Below the pieces are notes generated by a model. The model did not search any database, was not told the origin of the DNA, and was given only the letters and a program-made list of their open reading frames with translations. This document shows positions 27,779 through 35,771 of a DNA stretch of 38,488 nucleotides, one piece after another. Each line of letters starts with the position of its first letter. Position 1 is the first letter of the stretch. Source of the DNA: a virus; the IMG/VR virus record IMGVR_UViG_3300045119_000248, positions 1 through 38,488 of that record; one strand, written 5' to 3'. A program made the translations under genes and the position numbers.

Positions 27779-28755
27779 CAGTAGCTCGGGACGTCGTTGA
27801 TGAGGGTGACGATGATCGAGGCGGTCGCCGAAGGGTCACGCGAGGCCTGCCACGCATATTTCACGTCGACGCCTCCGGGCCCTTTGATGCCGACGGACGG
27901 CTTCGCCCATGAGATGCGCGGTGCGACAAAGCTCACGAGCGCCGTGCTCGAGATCTTATAACCGAACGCCAGGGCCCCAAAGCCAGCCGAAGCCGCTAGC
28001 TCGAACAGCGTCATGTCGTCGAGGCGAATCTGGGCGTCTCCAGACGCCATGAACTGGCCTCCGTCAGCTCCGATGATGAGGCCCTGTGTAGCTGCGCCGC
28101 TCGGCGCGTCCACATTGTTCGATCCCTTGAGCGTGGCGCCGGTGAGGTCTGGGATCGTCGTCGCAGGCGACGTCGAGCCCGCTGTGTCGATATCGAAGGT
28201 CCCCTGTATCTGCGAGAAGGGCGTGTAGCTCCTGATCGTGGGCGTTCCGCCTTGCGTGGCAGTGTTCTCCGCTTCGTTTTGCGCAACGAGACCGAGCACG
28301 AGTTTTGGGGTCCCCGACGGCGAGATGTCGAAATCGAACGTGTCGACGACGCATCCGGTATAGTCGAGCCATTTTCCAGCGCCGGAATTTGCATCCGGAT
28401 AGCCCGCTTCGAGCGAGAAGGACGGGAGTGCCGATGCGGCGATTGCCTTGAACGTGTGCGTGTAAGGTCCTGAACCTGCCACGGCGTAATTTCCGAGCGC
28501 GAGTTTCAGCCAGCGGCCGATGTTGCGCAGATCGACAGGGACCGTGAGTTTCGGTTTGAATATTCTCGCCTTCCGGAACGGATCAAGCATCTCGCGATGG
28601 CCCATTCCGATGGCGGGGTCATTCTCAAGATCGGCCGCTACGCCTGGATCGAAGTCCAGAATTGGCACTTCTTCCCAGTTTCCTGTCGGAAGCGTGCCGT
28701 AGGTCGTCTCCGTCTTCGTCAGGAACGTGATATGCGCGCCAGTCTGTCTCGCCAT
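27778..28755 (-). CDS. Major tail tube protein, 325 aa
   Basis: Begins MARQTGAHITFLTKTETTYG and is rich in beta strands with Gly/Ser/Thr turns (VPVDLRNIGRWLKLALGNYA, PSFSLEAGYPDANSGAGKWL, SATITV-like repeats). The TETTYGT start and length around 320 residues match major tail proteins of this kind. The C terminus SASIIVTLINDVPSY-like segment ends in the sheet that stacks rings. Position before the G/GT chaperone supports this role. Confidence 0.8.
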   Translation of the reverse strand: MARQTGAHITFLTKTETTYGTLPTGNWEEVPILDFDPGVAADLENDPAIGMGHREMLDPFRKARIFKPKLTVPVDLRNIGRWLKLALGNYAVAGSGPYTHTFKAIAASALPSFSLEAGYPDANSGAGKWLDYTGCVVDTFDFDISPSGTPKLVLGLVAQNEAENTATQGGTPTIRSYTPFSQIQGTFDIDTAGSTSPATTIPDLTGATLKGSNNVDAPSGAATQGLIIGADGGQFMASGDAQIRLDDMTLFELAASAGFGALAFGYKISSTALVSFVAPRISWAKPSVGIKGPGGVDVKYAWQASRDPSATASIIVTLINDVPSY

Positions 28756-28793
28756 GGCGAAACTCCTTGTTCAGATTTTGAAGAGGGAAGCGC

Positions 28794-29222
28794 TCAGCCG
28801 ATCGGACTGGCGCTATCGTATTCGAGACGGACCATAACCTGCGCGACGCGTATCGTCTGCGCGCCCTCGGCCTGATCGACTTCATCGATGATCGGCGCTG
28901 CCATTACGCGGGCATCGATGACATTGCCGTCGAGACTGCGGTTGCCGGTCAAGAACGTATCGAGTTGAAGGAGCATAGCGTCGACGGTTGCTATGCGATT
29001 TTCGCCGACGGCCGCGAACTCAAGCGGAACCTCGTGCTCCCATTGATAGTGAACCGGTGAGAGCGTGACCGTCGGTTGCCCTGGATCGCCGTTACGCATG
29101 ATGAGCGTGCCACATTCGGATTCAACAGGCGGCTTCTCGGGATCGCGGAAAAACTTGTCGCTCCCGAAGATACTATCCAGATCGGTTTCGAGCTGGGCCA
29201 GAACGGTTTCGACCTTAGTCAC
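28794..29222 (-). CDS. Tail terminator-like protein, 142 aa
   Basis: A 142-residue acidic protein (MTKVETVLAQLETDLDSIFG) with a mixed alpha/beta layout typical of the U-type tail terminator family: N-terminal helix, strands (HYQWEHEVPLEFAAVGENRI) and a C-terminal strand (IRVAQVMVRLEYD). It overlaps the previous gene by eight bases. By position between the head-tail genes and tail tube it corresponds to lambda U. Sequence similarity itself is weak. Confidence 0.65.
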   Translation of the reverse strand: MTKVETVLAQLETDLDSIFGSDKFFRDPEKPPVESECGTLIMRNGDPGQPTVTLSPVHYQWEHEVPLEFAAVGENRIATVDAMLLQLDTFLTGNRSLDGNVIDARVMAAPIIDEVDQAEGAQTIRVAQVMVRLEYDSASPIG

Positions 29223-29859
29223 CGAGCCGCTCCGCGATTTGCTGCGCCAGTTCGCCGCCGATGCGATTGGCCTCTGAGATGAGGTTCAGCCGTTTCTTGA
29301 TAGTGACCTGTGGGACCAGGATGTAGAACACTAGCGTTGTCACCGTGCGGCCACGCCGCGTCCTGCTGGCTGGCCGAATGCCGCCGCGCTTGCTCTTCGA
29401 GGCAACCGTGTCTGCCACCAGCATCTTCGTGCCGCGCTTATTCTGCGCATAGCGAAGGTGATACCCGGTGATCGCTTCCAGCGTGTGTGGCGTCAGGCGA
29501 GTACCGCGCGGGCCGCGCGGGACGTTCTGCGTCGGGATCGCGAGGAACCTGCCGCGCGCTACGTTTATGACGGCTCCCTGCTCCAGTTCGGCAAGAATGA
29601 ATTGTGGCGTGCCCTTTGAGGCAAACACTTCGCCGGCCGGGTGAAGGCTGCTTCCTGTGGCCGGATAGGTCTTGCTCCGAACCGTGTTGCCCAAACGGCT
29701 CGAAAGCCCCGCTCCACGTATCTGAGCGCGCCAGTTATTCTTGACCAGCGCGGTCGATGACTTCACGGCATCTGTGATTGCGGCCGCATCGTGATCGAGC
29801 CGCTTGTCCATCGCCGATCTGAAGCTGCCGATGACCTGGGATTTGATGTCGAAGGTCAT
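29215..29859 (-). CDS. Tail completion protein (DUF6441-like, lambda Z position), 214 aa
   Basis: Begins MTFDIKSQVIGSFRSAMDKR with a basic helical start, followed by a segment with RGPRGTRLTPHTLEAITGYH and SRTRRGRTVTTLVFYILVPQ, then a C-terminal VTIKKRLNLISEANR. This matches the DUF6441 family of tail proteins found at the lambda Z position in alphaproteobacterial phages. ATGA-coupled to the FII-like gene. Highly basic, as expected for a protein close to DNA at the head-tail joint. Confidence 0.7.
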   Translation of the reverse strand: MTFDIKSQVIGSFRSAMDKRLDHDAAAITDAVKSSTALVKNNWRAQIRGAGLSSRLGNTVRSKTYPATGSSLHPAGEVFASKGTPQFILAELEQGAVINVARGRFLAIPTQNVPRGPRGTRLTPHTLEAITGYHLRYAQNKRGTKMLVADTVASKSKRGGIRPASRTRRGRTVTTLVFYILVPQVTIKKRLNLISEANRIGGELAQQIAERLGD

Positions 29860-30170
29860 ACCAGCGCGGCTTCGATAGTGAGAATGCCGCGACGGGCGTC
29901 CTTTATCTGCCCGCTCATCACGCGATAGGCCGCAACATCATCCTGTAACGTGTCGCCTTTTGTCACGCTCGCGATCTGGGAGACGCGAACGTCAAAGATC
30001 GTCGCCTGTTGTTGCAGTTTTGGGCCGCCACCGAGCTCGCTTTGGATGTCGGGTCGCTGCCTGATTGCCCGAACTACGAAGCTTCTCCCCGATGCAGGGG
30101 TGTAGGTGACGTCGATCGCCAGGCTCGGGTCGCCAAACAGCGTGTCGAGTGCGGCATCGAACACGCTCAT
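29856..30170 (-). CDS. Head-tail joining protein (FII-like), 104 aa
   Basis: A 104-residue beta-rich protein beginning MSVFDAALDTLFGDPSLAID, which is the typical start of FII-type connector proteins, then VTYTPASGRSFVVRAIRQRP and a C-terminal GILTIEAALV strand. It would close the neck between head and tail. Directly upstream of the DUF6441 gene with an ATGA overlap. Confidence 0.75.
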   Translation of the reverse strand: MSVFDAALDTLFGDPSLAIDVTYTPASGRSFVVRAIRQRPDIQSELGGGPKLQQQATIFDVRVSQIASVTKGDTLQDDVAAYRVMSGQIKDARRGILTIEAALV

Positions 30171-30175
30171 GGCAA

Positions 30176-30415
30176 TTAGGCCGCCTCTTCGACGGTTCCG
30201 CGCACGGTTTCGACGCCAAGCGCCGTCAAATTCGGCTCGCGCATCGGGCCGTGGATCAATTTTTGCTGCCGAAGCGATGCGAGCGCCTCATTCAGCGCTT
30301 CCGGCGTGCAGTCATTGGGATAGGGCCGCAAAACATGTGCCGTGCGATGCACCGCGGCGCTCATCAGCCGCGTTTCAAGGTCGGCGATGCTTTCCGCGGC
30401 GGTCTGCTTCTTCAT
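30176..30415 (-). CDS. Small hypothetical protein next to the capsid gene, 79 aa
   Basis: A 79-residue protein (MKKQTAAESIADLETRLMSA) that is helical and charged (ALNEALASLRQQKLIHGPMR). It lies between major capsid and FII-like genes, the place of lambda FI, which aids packaging; sequence similarity to FI is not evident. A GGAGG-like site precedes the ATG. Role unknown. Confidence 0.6.
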   Translation of the reverse strand: MKKQTAAESIADLETRLMSAAVHRTAHVLRPYPNDCTPEALNEALASLRQQKLIHGPMREPNLTALGVETVRGTVEEAA

Positions 30416-30432
30416 TTTCGCCTCCGGGTGAC

Positions 30433-30459
30433 AAGCGGCGCCGGTTCCGGGCGCCGCTT
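30433..30459. other. Strong hairpin just after the major capsid gene
   Basis: A perfect 10-bp inverted repeat, AAGCGGCGCC and GGCGCCGCTT with a 7-nt loop, starts eight bases after the capsid stop. On the minus strand no T-run follows, so it is not a standard intrinsic terminator there. Such a hairpin may stabilise capsid mRNA or reduce expression of downstream genes relative to the capsid. Confidence 0.55.
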
Positions 30460-30466
30460 TCTCTTG

Positions 30467-31504
30467 TTACGAGCCCGCGCGGCCACTCAGCAGCACGTCG
30501 GGACGCGTGCAGATGAACAGCGGATACGAATAGAGCTCGATATCCACGTAGGCCTGGCGCTCCGTCGGGTCCGGCGCGATGATCGGGTATAGCGGACGAC
30601 CCGGCGTATTGACGAACGGGAAAAATTCGTCGGCGGGCGCGAGAGCGCGGCGAAACATGCCAGGTGCGCCGACCGGGAAGAACTTCGCTTTGTCCACCGC
30701 TACGGCGATTGTCGAATTGTCGTCGCTGCCGCGGTAGTTGATCCAGTTCACGCCGCCGAAATTGAACGCGCTGAACGCCGTCCCGGGGCGCAGTTCGGCC
30801 GCGGCCACCCAGTTCAGGTAGGTCGTGCGAACGTCGGAATGCGAGACGAGTTGATCGAAGAACGTATCGCCGCAGAGCGCGGTAACGACCGTCGATGGAA
30901 GCCACATTCCCTTCGCGGCGCGCATCATCGGACGGACGATGTTCGTCGCGATGAATGTGCGCAGCGTGCCGGCCGCAATGCCGGTGATATTGAACGCGAT
31001 CTCGCTTGGCTGAGAGATGCCGAACTCGGTGTACCAGTTGTTGATGACGCTGCTGTCGGCGTCGACAACGATGCCCTGCACCGCACCCAGACGCATATTT
31101 TCCCAAGTGTATTCGATCTCGCTCTGCATGCCGACTGGCCCGGAAAGACGTCGTGCCACTTCGGCCTGCGCCGACATCAGTTCCGTATCGCTTCCGAACG
31201 CTCGGATGCTCGAGATCTCGGGAGCATTCAGGCGGTCGCCCTTCGCGACGCGGACCGTGCCAAAAGCGCGCGCCGTGCGCTTTTCGGTCGTGCGCTGTGG
31301 TAGCGGTGACCCGCGCGGCGACGTCTGAATGAGAGAGAGCGTTCCGTCGCGCTCTTCGATCCAGACGGTTTTCGTGGTGACAGGAAAATCCGCGAAGATG
31401 TTCATGTCGCCGAGCATGGTCGGCTTGAACGGCGTCTTCTCGATGGCCATCAGCATGGTGGTCATAGAGAACGCGTCGCCGGTGAAGATATTGATGTCTG
31501 CCAT
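30467..31504 (-). CDS. Major capsid protein (lambda E family), 345 aa
   Basis: ATG at 31504 follows GGAG and gives the family-typical start MADINIFTGDAFSMTTMLMA; a longer in-frame extension upstream overlaps the decoration protein and is rejected. Recognisable parts: KTVWIEERDGTLSLIQTSPR, EYTWENMRLGAVQGIVVDAD, CGDTFFDQLVSHSDVRTTYL, GRPLYPIIAPDPTERQAYVD and the end LYSYPLFICTRPDVLL. These match the E-type (HK97-fold) capsid of lambda-like heads. A strong hairpin follows the stop, consistent with high expression. Confidence 0.93.
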   Translation of the reverse strand: MADINIFTGDAFSMTTMLMAIEKTPFKPTMLGDMNIFADFPVTTKTVWIEERDGTLSLIQTSPRGSPLPQRTTEKRTARAFGTVRVAKGDRLNAPEISSIRAFGSDTELMSAQAEVARRLSGPVGMQSEIEYTWENMRLGAVQGIVVDADSSVINNWYTEFGISQPSEIAFNITGIAAGTLRTFIATNIVRPMMRAAKGMWLPSTVVTALCGDTFFDQLVSHSDVRTTYLNWVAAAELRPGTAFSAFNFGGVNWINYRGSDDNSTIAVAVDKAKFFPVGAPGMFRRALAPADEFFPFVNTPGRPLYPIIAPDPTERQAYVDIELYSYPLFICTRPDVLLSGRAGS

Positions 31505-31569
31505 TTTCAGTCTCCGAGAGAAAGCGGCTCGCGAAGCGGCGCGCTTATTGGATTGAGGGAAGCCCGTGC

Positions 31570-32226
31570 TTAGCGGGCGATGACGTGGTTCGCAGCGAGC
31601 TGCACCAGAGCCGCCGCCTTCTGCGGATCTGTGGTCACATTGGCGCCCCAGACGAGTTCGCTCTTGTTGACCTCGCAATCGCGAAAGATCCCAGTCGCCG
31701 TCGCATCGGCATTCGTTCCGGTCGAGGACGTGTTGCGATCGTTGAAGAGGATCGCCGCAGCATTCTGCGTACCGTCGGTTGCGGTCGGATCGAATGCCGC
31801 GTATTTCCCGGCGTTCGCATTTGCTGCCACGGTGATGGTCGCGCTATCTCCGGCCACCGCAGGAGTACCGCCGGCCGTGATCGTGAACCCAAGGCCACCA
31901 CCCGAGAATGCGACGCCCGTGTGACCCTCGCCGACGAAAGCGCCCTTCGGGTCACTGACGTTGAACACGGTCGCCGCGATAAACTCGATCTTGAATACGC
32001 CGACGAGCGGACCGCTTTCGGTGACAGTGCCGCAGGTGAAGTTGCCGGTATTGCCGCCGGTGGCCGCATAGACCGGCGCACCGGTGGAGTCTGAAATCAC
32101 GCCGAGAACTTGTCCCGCGAGCAAGACCTGCCCGGAGACAACGGTGATCTTCTCGCGCGAGAGAGTGCCAGGGGCTTCCGAAACAAGGAAGCCTGCTGCA
32201 TGCAGAGTTTCTGTGAAAGAGGTCAT
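31570..32226 (-). CDS. Head decoration protein (D-like), 218 aa
   Basis: Begins MTSFTETLHAAGFLVSEAPG, then LSREKITVVSGQVLLAGQVL, the form of the lambda D decoration family (beta-rich capsid-stabilising trimer). Rich in Gly, Thr and Ala (GNTGNFTCGTVTESGPLVGV and TITAGGTPAVAGDSATITVA). ATGA-coupled to the protease gene. At 218 residues it is longer than lambda D (110 residues) and carries an added central beta region. Confidence 0.8.
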   Translation of the reverse strand: MTSFTETLHAAGFLVSEAPGTLSREKITVVSGQVLLAGQVLGVISDSTGAPVYAATGGNTGNFTCGTVTESGPLVGVFKIEFIAATVFNVSDPKGAFVGEGHTGVAFSGGGLGFTITAGGTPAVAGDSATITVAANANAGKYAAFDPTATDGTQNAAAILFNDRNTSSTGTNADATATGIFRDCEVNKSELVWGANVTTDPQKAAALVQLAANHVIAR

Positions 32227-33908
32227 TTCGCATCTCCTTGTTTCTTATCGCCGAACGCGGCGAATGCTTTGGTCCAACCGGCGGCTGCCTGCTGGGCATC
32301 GGTTCCGCCAGCGTCGGGCATGATGTGCCCCGTCACCGCCAGTGCGTCGCTGGCGCGCGCTCTGAGCGTTTGAAGTTCTTTGCGCACGTCGGCGATGGAC
32401 GTGCTTTTGCGGATGAACCCTGCGGCGAGCTCGGGATGGCTCGCGAGCGCGCACAGTTCGACGATCTCCGCATGCGCAGATGTCGCCTCACCCGTGATGC
32501 GAAGACGCTCGGACGCAAGGTCGATAACCTGGGCCGTTCCTTCTGCCACAGCCGCTACAGGCGCAGGTTCGGCCGCCGCCGCGAAGGGTGGCTTGGTGGT
32601 CTGCGCGCGCGCAGCTATCTCTCCGCGCAATGCGGTCAGCGCATCGGCCGGCGTACCCACGGCATCGGCGAGGTTTGCCGCGACTGCATTGGCGCCAAAA
32701 AACTTCGCGGCCTGCGTAGCGACCACAGCGTCGACAGATATTCCGCGATAGCGCGCGACCGAGTCCGCGAAGATCGTGCGAAGGCGATCGCTCTCTGCCT
32801 GCATCACCTCCATCGCTGGCGAAGTCAGGGGCACATGTGGATTGCCATCGATCTTCCGGTCGCCGGAATAGACGTAGGTGTATTTCAGCCCGTCCTGCTT
32901 GTCTGCGGCCGTCTGGTCGATGTGGCAACAGACGACACCGATCGATCCGACACCGCTCGTCCGGCTCACAAAGAGTTTCGAGGCGGCCGAAGCGAGCGCG
33001 AAAGCTCCGCTATACGCATCGTCTGCAGCAACGGCATAAAGCGGCTTGGCTCCGCGAGCGGCAAAGATGGCGTCCGACAGATCAAAACATCCATTGGCCT
33101 CGCCTCCGTAGGAATTGATCTCAAGAAGGATGCCCTTCACGCTGGGATCGGAAACCGCCTTGTCGACGGCCGCGCGCACGTCGGAATAGGATGTCAGGCC
33201 AGAGAGAGCGCCAAGCCAGCCTGTCTTGTAGACGAGCGTTCCGTCCACGCCGATACAGGCGATGCCATCGGGCGTGACCTCATATGGCACCAACGGATCG
33301 TCGCCTTCGTCATCATCGCCAAAGAGCGCCTTCATCTTCTGCGGGTCGACTGTCACGCTCGAAAGGCCGAGACGCGGACCGAGCGCCGAGAGGATAATCT
33401 CGAGTTTTGAGGCATCGACCAGCAACGGTGTGCCAAAGATGCGCGCCATCATGCGTGGCAGGTCGGTGCGTGCCATTCCCTTCGGTGTAGGGGCCACTGC
33501 ACTTGCCTCGTTTCCGCCTTCGCCCTTGTTCTCTGCTGGCGTTTCGGGATCCCTGCCTTCCTTCTTGTCGATCGCGTCGATCAGCGCAGACGCCGCATCC
33601 TCGATATCCTTTTCCCCGTTCTGCGCGGCGCGATCCTTCGCAGCCACCAGGCCGGCACGATGGACTTCCTCGCTCGCACCCTTCGCCTTCGCGGCGGGAT
33701 ATTTCCAGCGGGCCTTGGTGTCTTCCGTCGCGCTGTCATCCTCGCCCAGATGCGCACTCCCATAGCGGGCCCAATCGTCGCCCTTGTCGCCGAGCAGCGC
33801 GTTTCCGTCCTCGGCGCTGAAGTCCCAGCCCTTGTCCGTGTTGTATTTGCCGGCATCAATGAGACCCTTCAGGTGAGCCTCGCCGGACTTGTTGAGTGTG
33901 ACGGCCAT
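32223..33908 (-). CDS. S49-type prohead protease with N-terminal fusion and scaffold-like tail, 561 aa
   Basis: Three parts. Residues 1-118 carry a DUF6582-like N-terminal domain (KGWDFSAEDGNALLG, KARWKYPAAKAKGA). Residues about 145-440 are an S49 signal-peptide-peptidase-type protease as in lambda gpC: MARTDLPRMMARIFGTPLLV (usual C-protein start), SDPSVKGILLEINSYGGEAN, then the catalytic serine in AYSGAFALASAAS (Ser300) and SRTSGVGSIGVV. Residues 440-561 are Ala-rich and helical and could serve as scaffold, as Nu3 does in lambda. The N-terminal domain is not usual for lambda-type C proteins. An internal start at Met145 could make the protease without it. Confidence 0.85.
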   Translation of the reverse strand: MAVTLNKSGEAHLKGLIDAGKYNTDKGWDFSAEDGNALLGDKGDDWARYGSAHLGEDDSATEDTKARWKYPAAKAKGASEEVHRAGLVAAKDRAAQNGEKDIEDAASALIDAIDKKEGRDPETPAENKGEGGNEASAVAPTPKGMARTDLPRMMARIFGTPLLVDASKLEIILSALGPRLGLSSVTVDPQKMKALFGDDDEGDDPLVPYEVTPDGIACIGVDGTLVYKTGWLGALSGLTSYSDVRAAVDKAVSDPSVKGILLEINSYGGEANGCFDLSDAIFAARGAKPLYAVAADDAYSGAFALASAASKLFVSRTSGVGSIGVVCCHIDQTAADKQDGLKYTYVYSGDRKIDGNPHVPLTSPAMEVMQAESDRLRTIFADSVARYRGISVDAVVATQAAKFFGANAVAANLADAVGTPADALTALRGEIAARAQTTKPPFAAAAEPAPVAAVAEGTAQVIDLASERLRITGEATSAHAEIVELCALASHPELAAGFIRKSTSIADVRKELQTLRARASDALAVTGHIMPDAGGTDAQQAAAGWTKAFAAFGDKKQGDAK

Positions 33909-33938
33909 GGAAGCGTTCTCCTTCGTGAGGGGCGGCCG

Positions 33939-35555
33939 TTAGGCCGCTTCCTCTTCGGCGGCGCGCGTGACTTGCGGGCTTTCTGTGTCTGGTGGCGCGG
34001 TAAGATCGGGCGGCGGACCAGAGCCACGCTCGTTCGTGCGCCGCGGATCGGTGTCGAGCACCAGGCCGTTCTTATCGGCGGATGTGTTGCCACGCGCGAG
34101 TTCGGCATCGACCTGGGACATCTCGCCACCAAGGCTGCGGATCACGGCCTCGCGGCTCTTGAAGCCAGAACGCACCGCTTCCTTTTCCGCCGCGACGTCC
34201 TTCTGCGGATCGATCCATTCGCTCCGCGGCGGGATCCAGGTCGAGCGGTTGTACTGCTTCGGCGCTGCGTTGAAGGCCGATACCTTGATCGGCAACGATC
34301 CGTCCAGAACGGCGTCGGCGATAAACCGCGGATAGACCTTCTTGCACATCTGGAAGATCATCACGGTGTTCTGGAGCGTCGCGAGAGATGCGCGCATGTC
34401 GAGTTTTGACGCCCGCTCGCTCGAATAGTTCGCCTTCGAGTAATCGCCCGTCGTGCTCGAATAAGGCATGTCCATCGCGGCGCAGAGCGCAAGCAGCGCG
34501 CGGAAGATGAATGGCTCGAAATTCGGGCCAACGTCGGCAGGGCTCGAGAACTTGATGTCCTCGCCCTGCAATAAAACCTGCAGCATGCCAGGCGTCAGAC
34601 CCGCTATCGCTTCGTCCGGTGCGTTCAGCGATGTGTCAGCGATACCGGCTGCCGGCTGATCCTGCTGGCCGAGCGGGCCATCGTCGTCGGCGCTTGCCTT
34701 GGTGATGAAGCCCGCGAACAGCGCGGCGGTTTTCTTGCGCTCTAGTTCGGCATCTTCGTATTGGTCGATGGTGAACGCACGAACGATAGCGGCGGCTAGC
34801 CACGATACACCGCGAATTTGGCCCGGCCGCAGCGGCTCGAAGAGATGCACCACTTCCTCAGCGGGAACGCGGGTGTAACCGAGCTGCGCCGGGATGAGTG
34901 CCCATTCGCCGGGGTGCGATTTCCAGAACCAGTAGGCGACGCGTCGCCCAATCTTGTCGAATTCGATGCCAGAGCGGATTGTGTTGCCGCTGTCGGCAAT
35001 CATGTTCAGTTCATAGGGACAGAATTCCGATTCCAGAAGCTGGATTTGAAACGGAACGGTAAGGCCATCTTCGGGGAGGCGCGGACGAAAGCGAAGAAAA
35101 CACTCCCCCGCGTCGAACATTGCTCGAGCTGCGAGGACTTGCAGGCCGTAGAAATCAACAAGCCCGTCGGCATCGGCTTCTTCAACCCAATCGTGCCAGA
35201 GATCTTCGACGGCAGTCTTGATCTTCAGATCATCGATCCGAGGAATTGGCTTGATGCCTGTCCCGACAAGATGCGAGACAAAAACGCGCTGCGCCTTCTT
35301 GGCATAGGGGTTGTTGCGGACCAGATAGCGTGCGCGCGAGCGCAGCATCGGGCCGTTGGACATGAGCAGGCTGTTGATGCCTGCTTCTGTCGGGCGAAAT
35401 CCGAAGAGACGACGCTGGCGCTGCGAACCTTCATAGCCGCCGGGAAACCCGGTCGCACCAAGACCGCTCGACGTCGCGCCCATCTTGGGCGGCGTCGCGT
35501 CGGCCCGCACCGCACGAGGCTTGCGCGGCTTTGGTGTGGCAGCCTTTTGCGCCAT
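33939..35555 (-). CDS. Portal protein (lambda B family), 538 aa
   Basis: Forms the ring through which DNA enters and leaves the head. Basic N terminus (TPKPRKPRAVRADATPPKMG), then the family-typical FGFRPTEAGINSLLM, LRSRARYLVRNNPYAKKAQR, VSHLVGTGIKPIPRI, DAGECFLRFRPR, and PYSSTTGDYSKANYSSERAS further on. C-terminal Pro/Ala-rich tail. The start shares one base with the stop of the gpW-like gene. Length is typical. Confidence 0.92.
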   Translation of the reverse strand: MAQKAATPKPRKPRAVRADATPPKMGATSSGLGATGFPGGYEGSQRQRRLFGFRPTEAGINSLLMSNGPMLRSRARYLVRNNPYAKKAQRVFVSHLVGTGIKPIPRIDDLKIKTAVEDLWHDWVEEADADGLVDFYGLQVLAARAMFDAGECFLRFRPRLPEDGLTVPFQIQLLESEFCPYELNMIADSGNTIRSGIEFDKIGRRVAYWFWKSHPGEWALIPAQLGYTRVPAEEVVHLFEPLRPGQIRGVSWLAAAIVRAFTIDQYEDAELERKKTAALFAGFITKASADDDGPLGQQDQPAAGIADTSLNAPDEAIAGLTPGMLQVLLQGEDIKFSSPADVGPNFEPFIFRALLALCAAMDMPYSSTTGDYSKANYSSERASKLDMRASLATLQNTVMIFQMCKKVYPRFIADAVLDGSLPIKVSAFNAAPKQYNRSTWIPPRSEWIDPQKDVAAEKEAVRSGFKSREAVIRSLGGEMSQVDAELARGNTSADKNGLVLDTDPRRTNERGSGPPPDLTAPPDTESPQVTRAAEEEAA

Positions 35556-35767
35556 TACAGGTCCTTGACCGAATAGACTTTGATGCGGCGGGGCTTCGGC
35601 GTGACGTTGTTCGCGGCGTCGAGCGATTGCGCGATGATGCCGCGCGCCGTGCGCATATCCGCCAGCGATCGGTACGTGACGCCGCCGCCGCCGGGATAAT
35701 CGACATGTACGGCGCCGATCCCGATCGCCTTGTCGATGGCATCAAGGTCGGCCTGCGTGTATGCCAA
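35555..35767 (-). CDS. gpW-like head-tail joining protein, 70 aa
   Basis: A 70-residue alpha+beta protein beginning MAYTQADLDAIDKAIGIGAV, with YRSLADMRTARGIIAQSLDA and the common C-terminal RRIKVYSVKDL. This size, sequence pattern and place between the terminase and portal match gpW-type joining proteins. Confidence 0.8.
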   Translation of the reverse strand: MAYTQADLDAIDKAIGIGAVHVDYPGGGGVTYRSLADMRTARGIIAQSLDAANNVTPKPRRIKVYSVKDL

Positions 35768-35771
35768 GGCG

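Noticed and set aside
32238-33410. 390-codon + strand frame opposite the protease gene
   Set aside because: Shadow frame; the minus-strand gene carries clear S49 motifs and couples to its neighbours.
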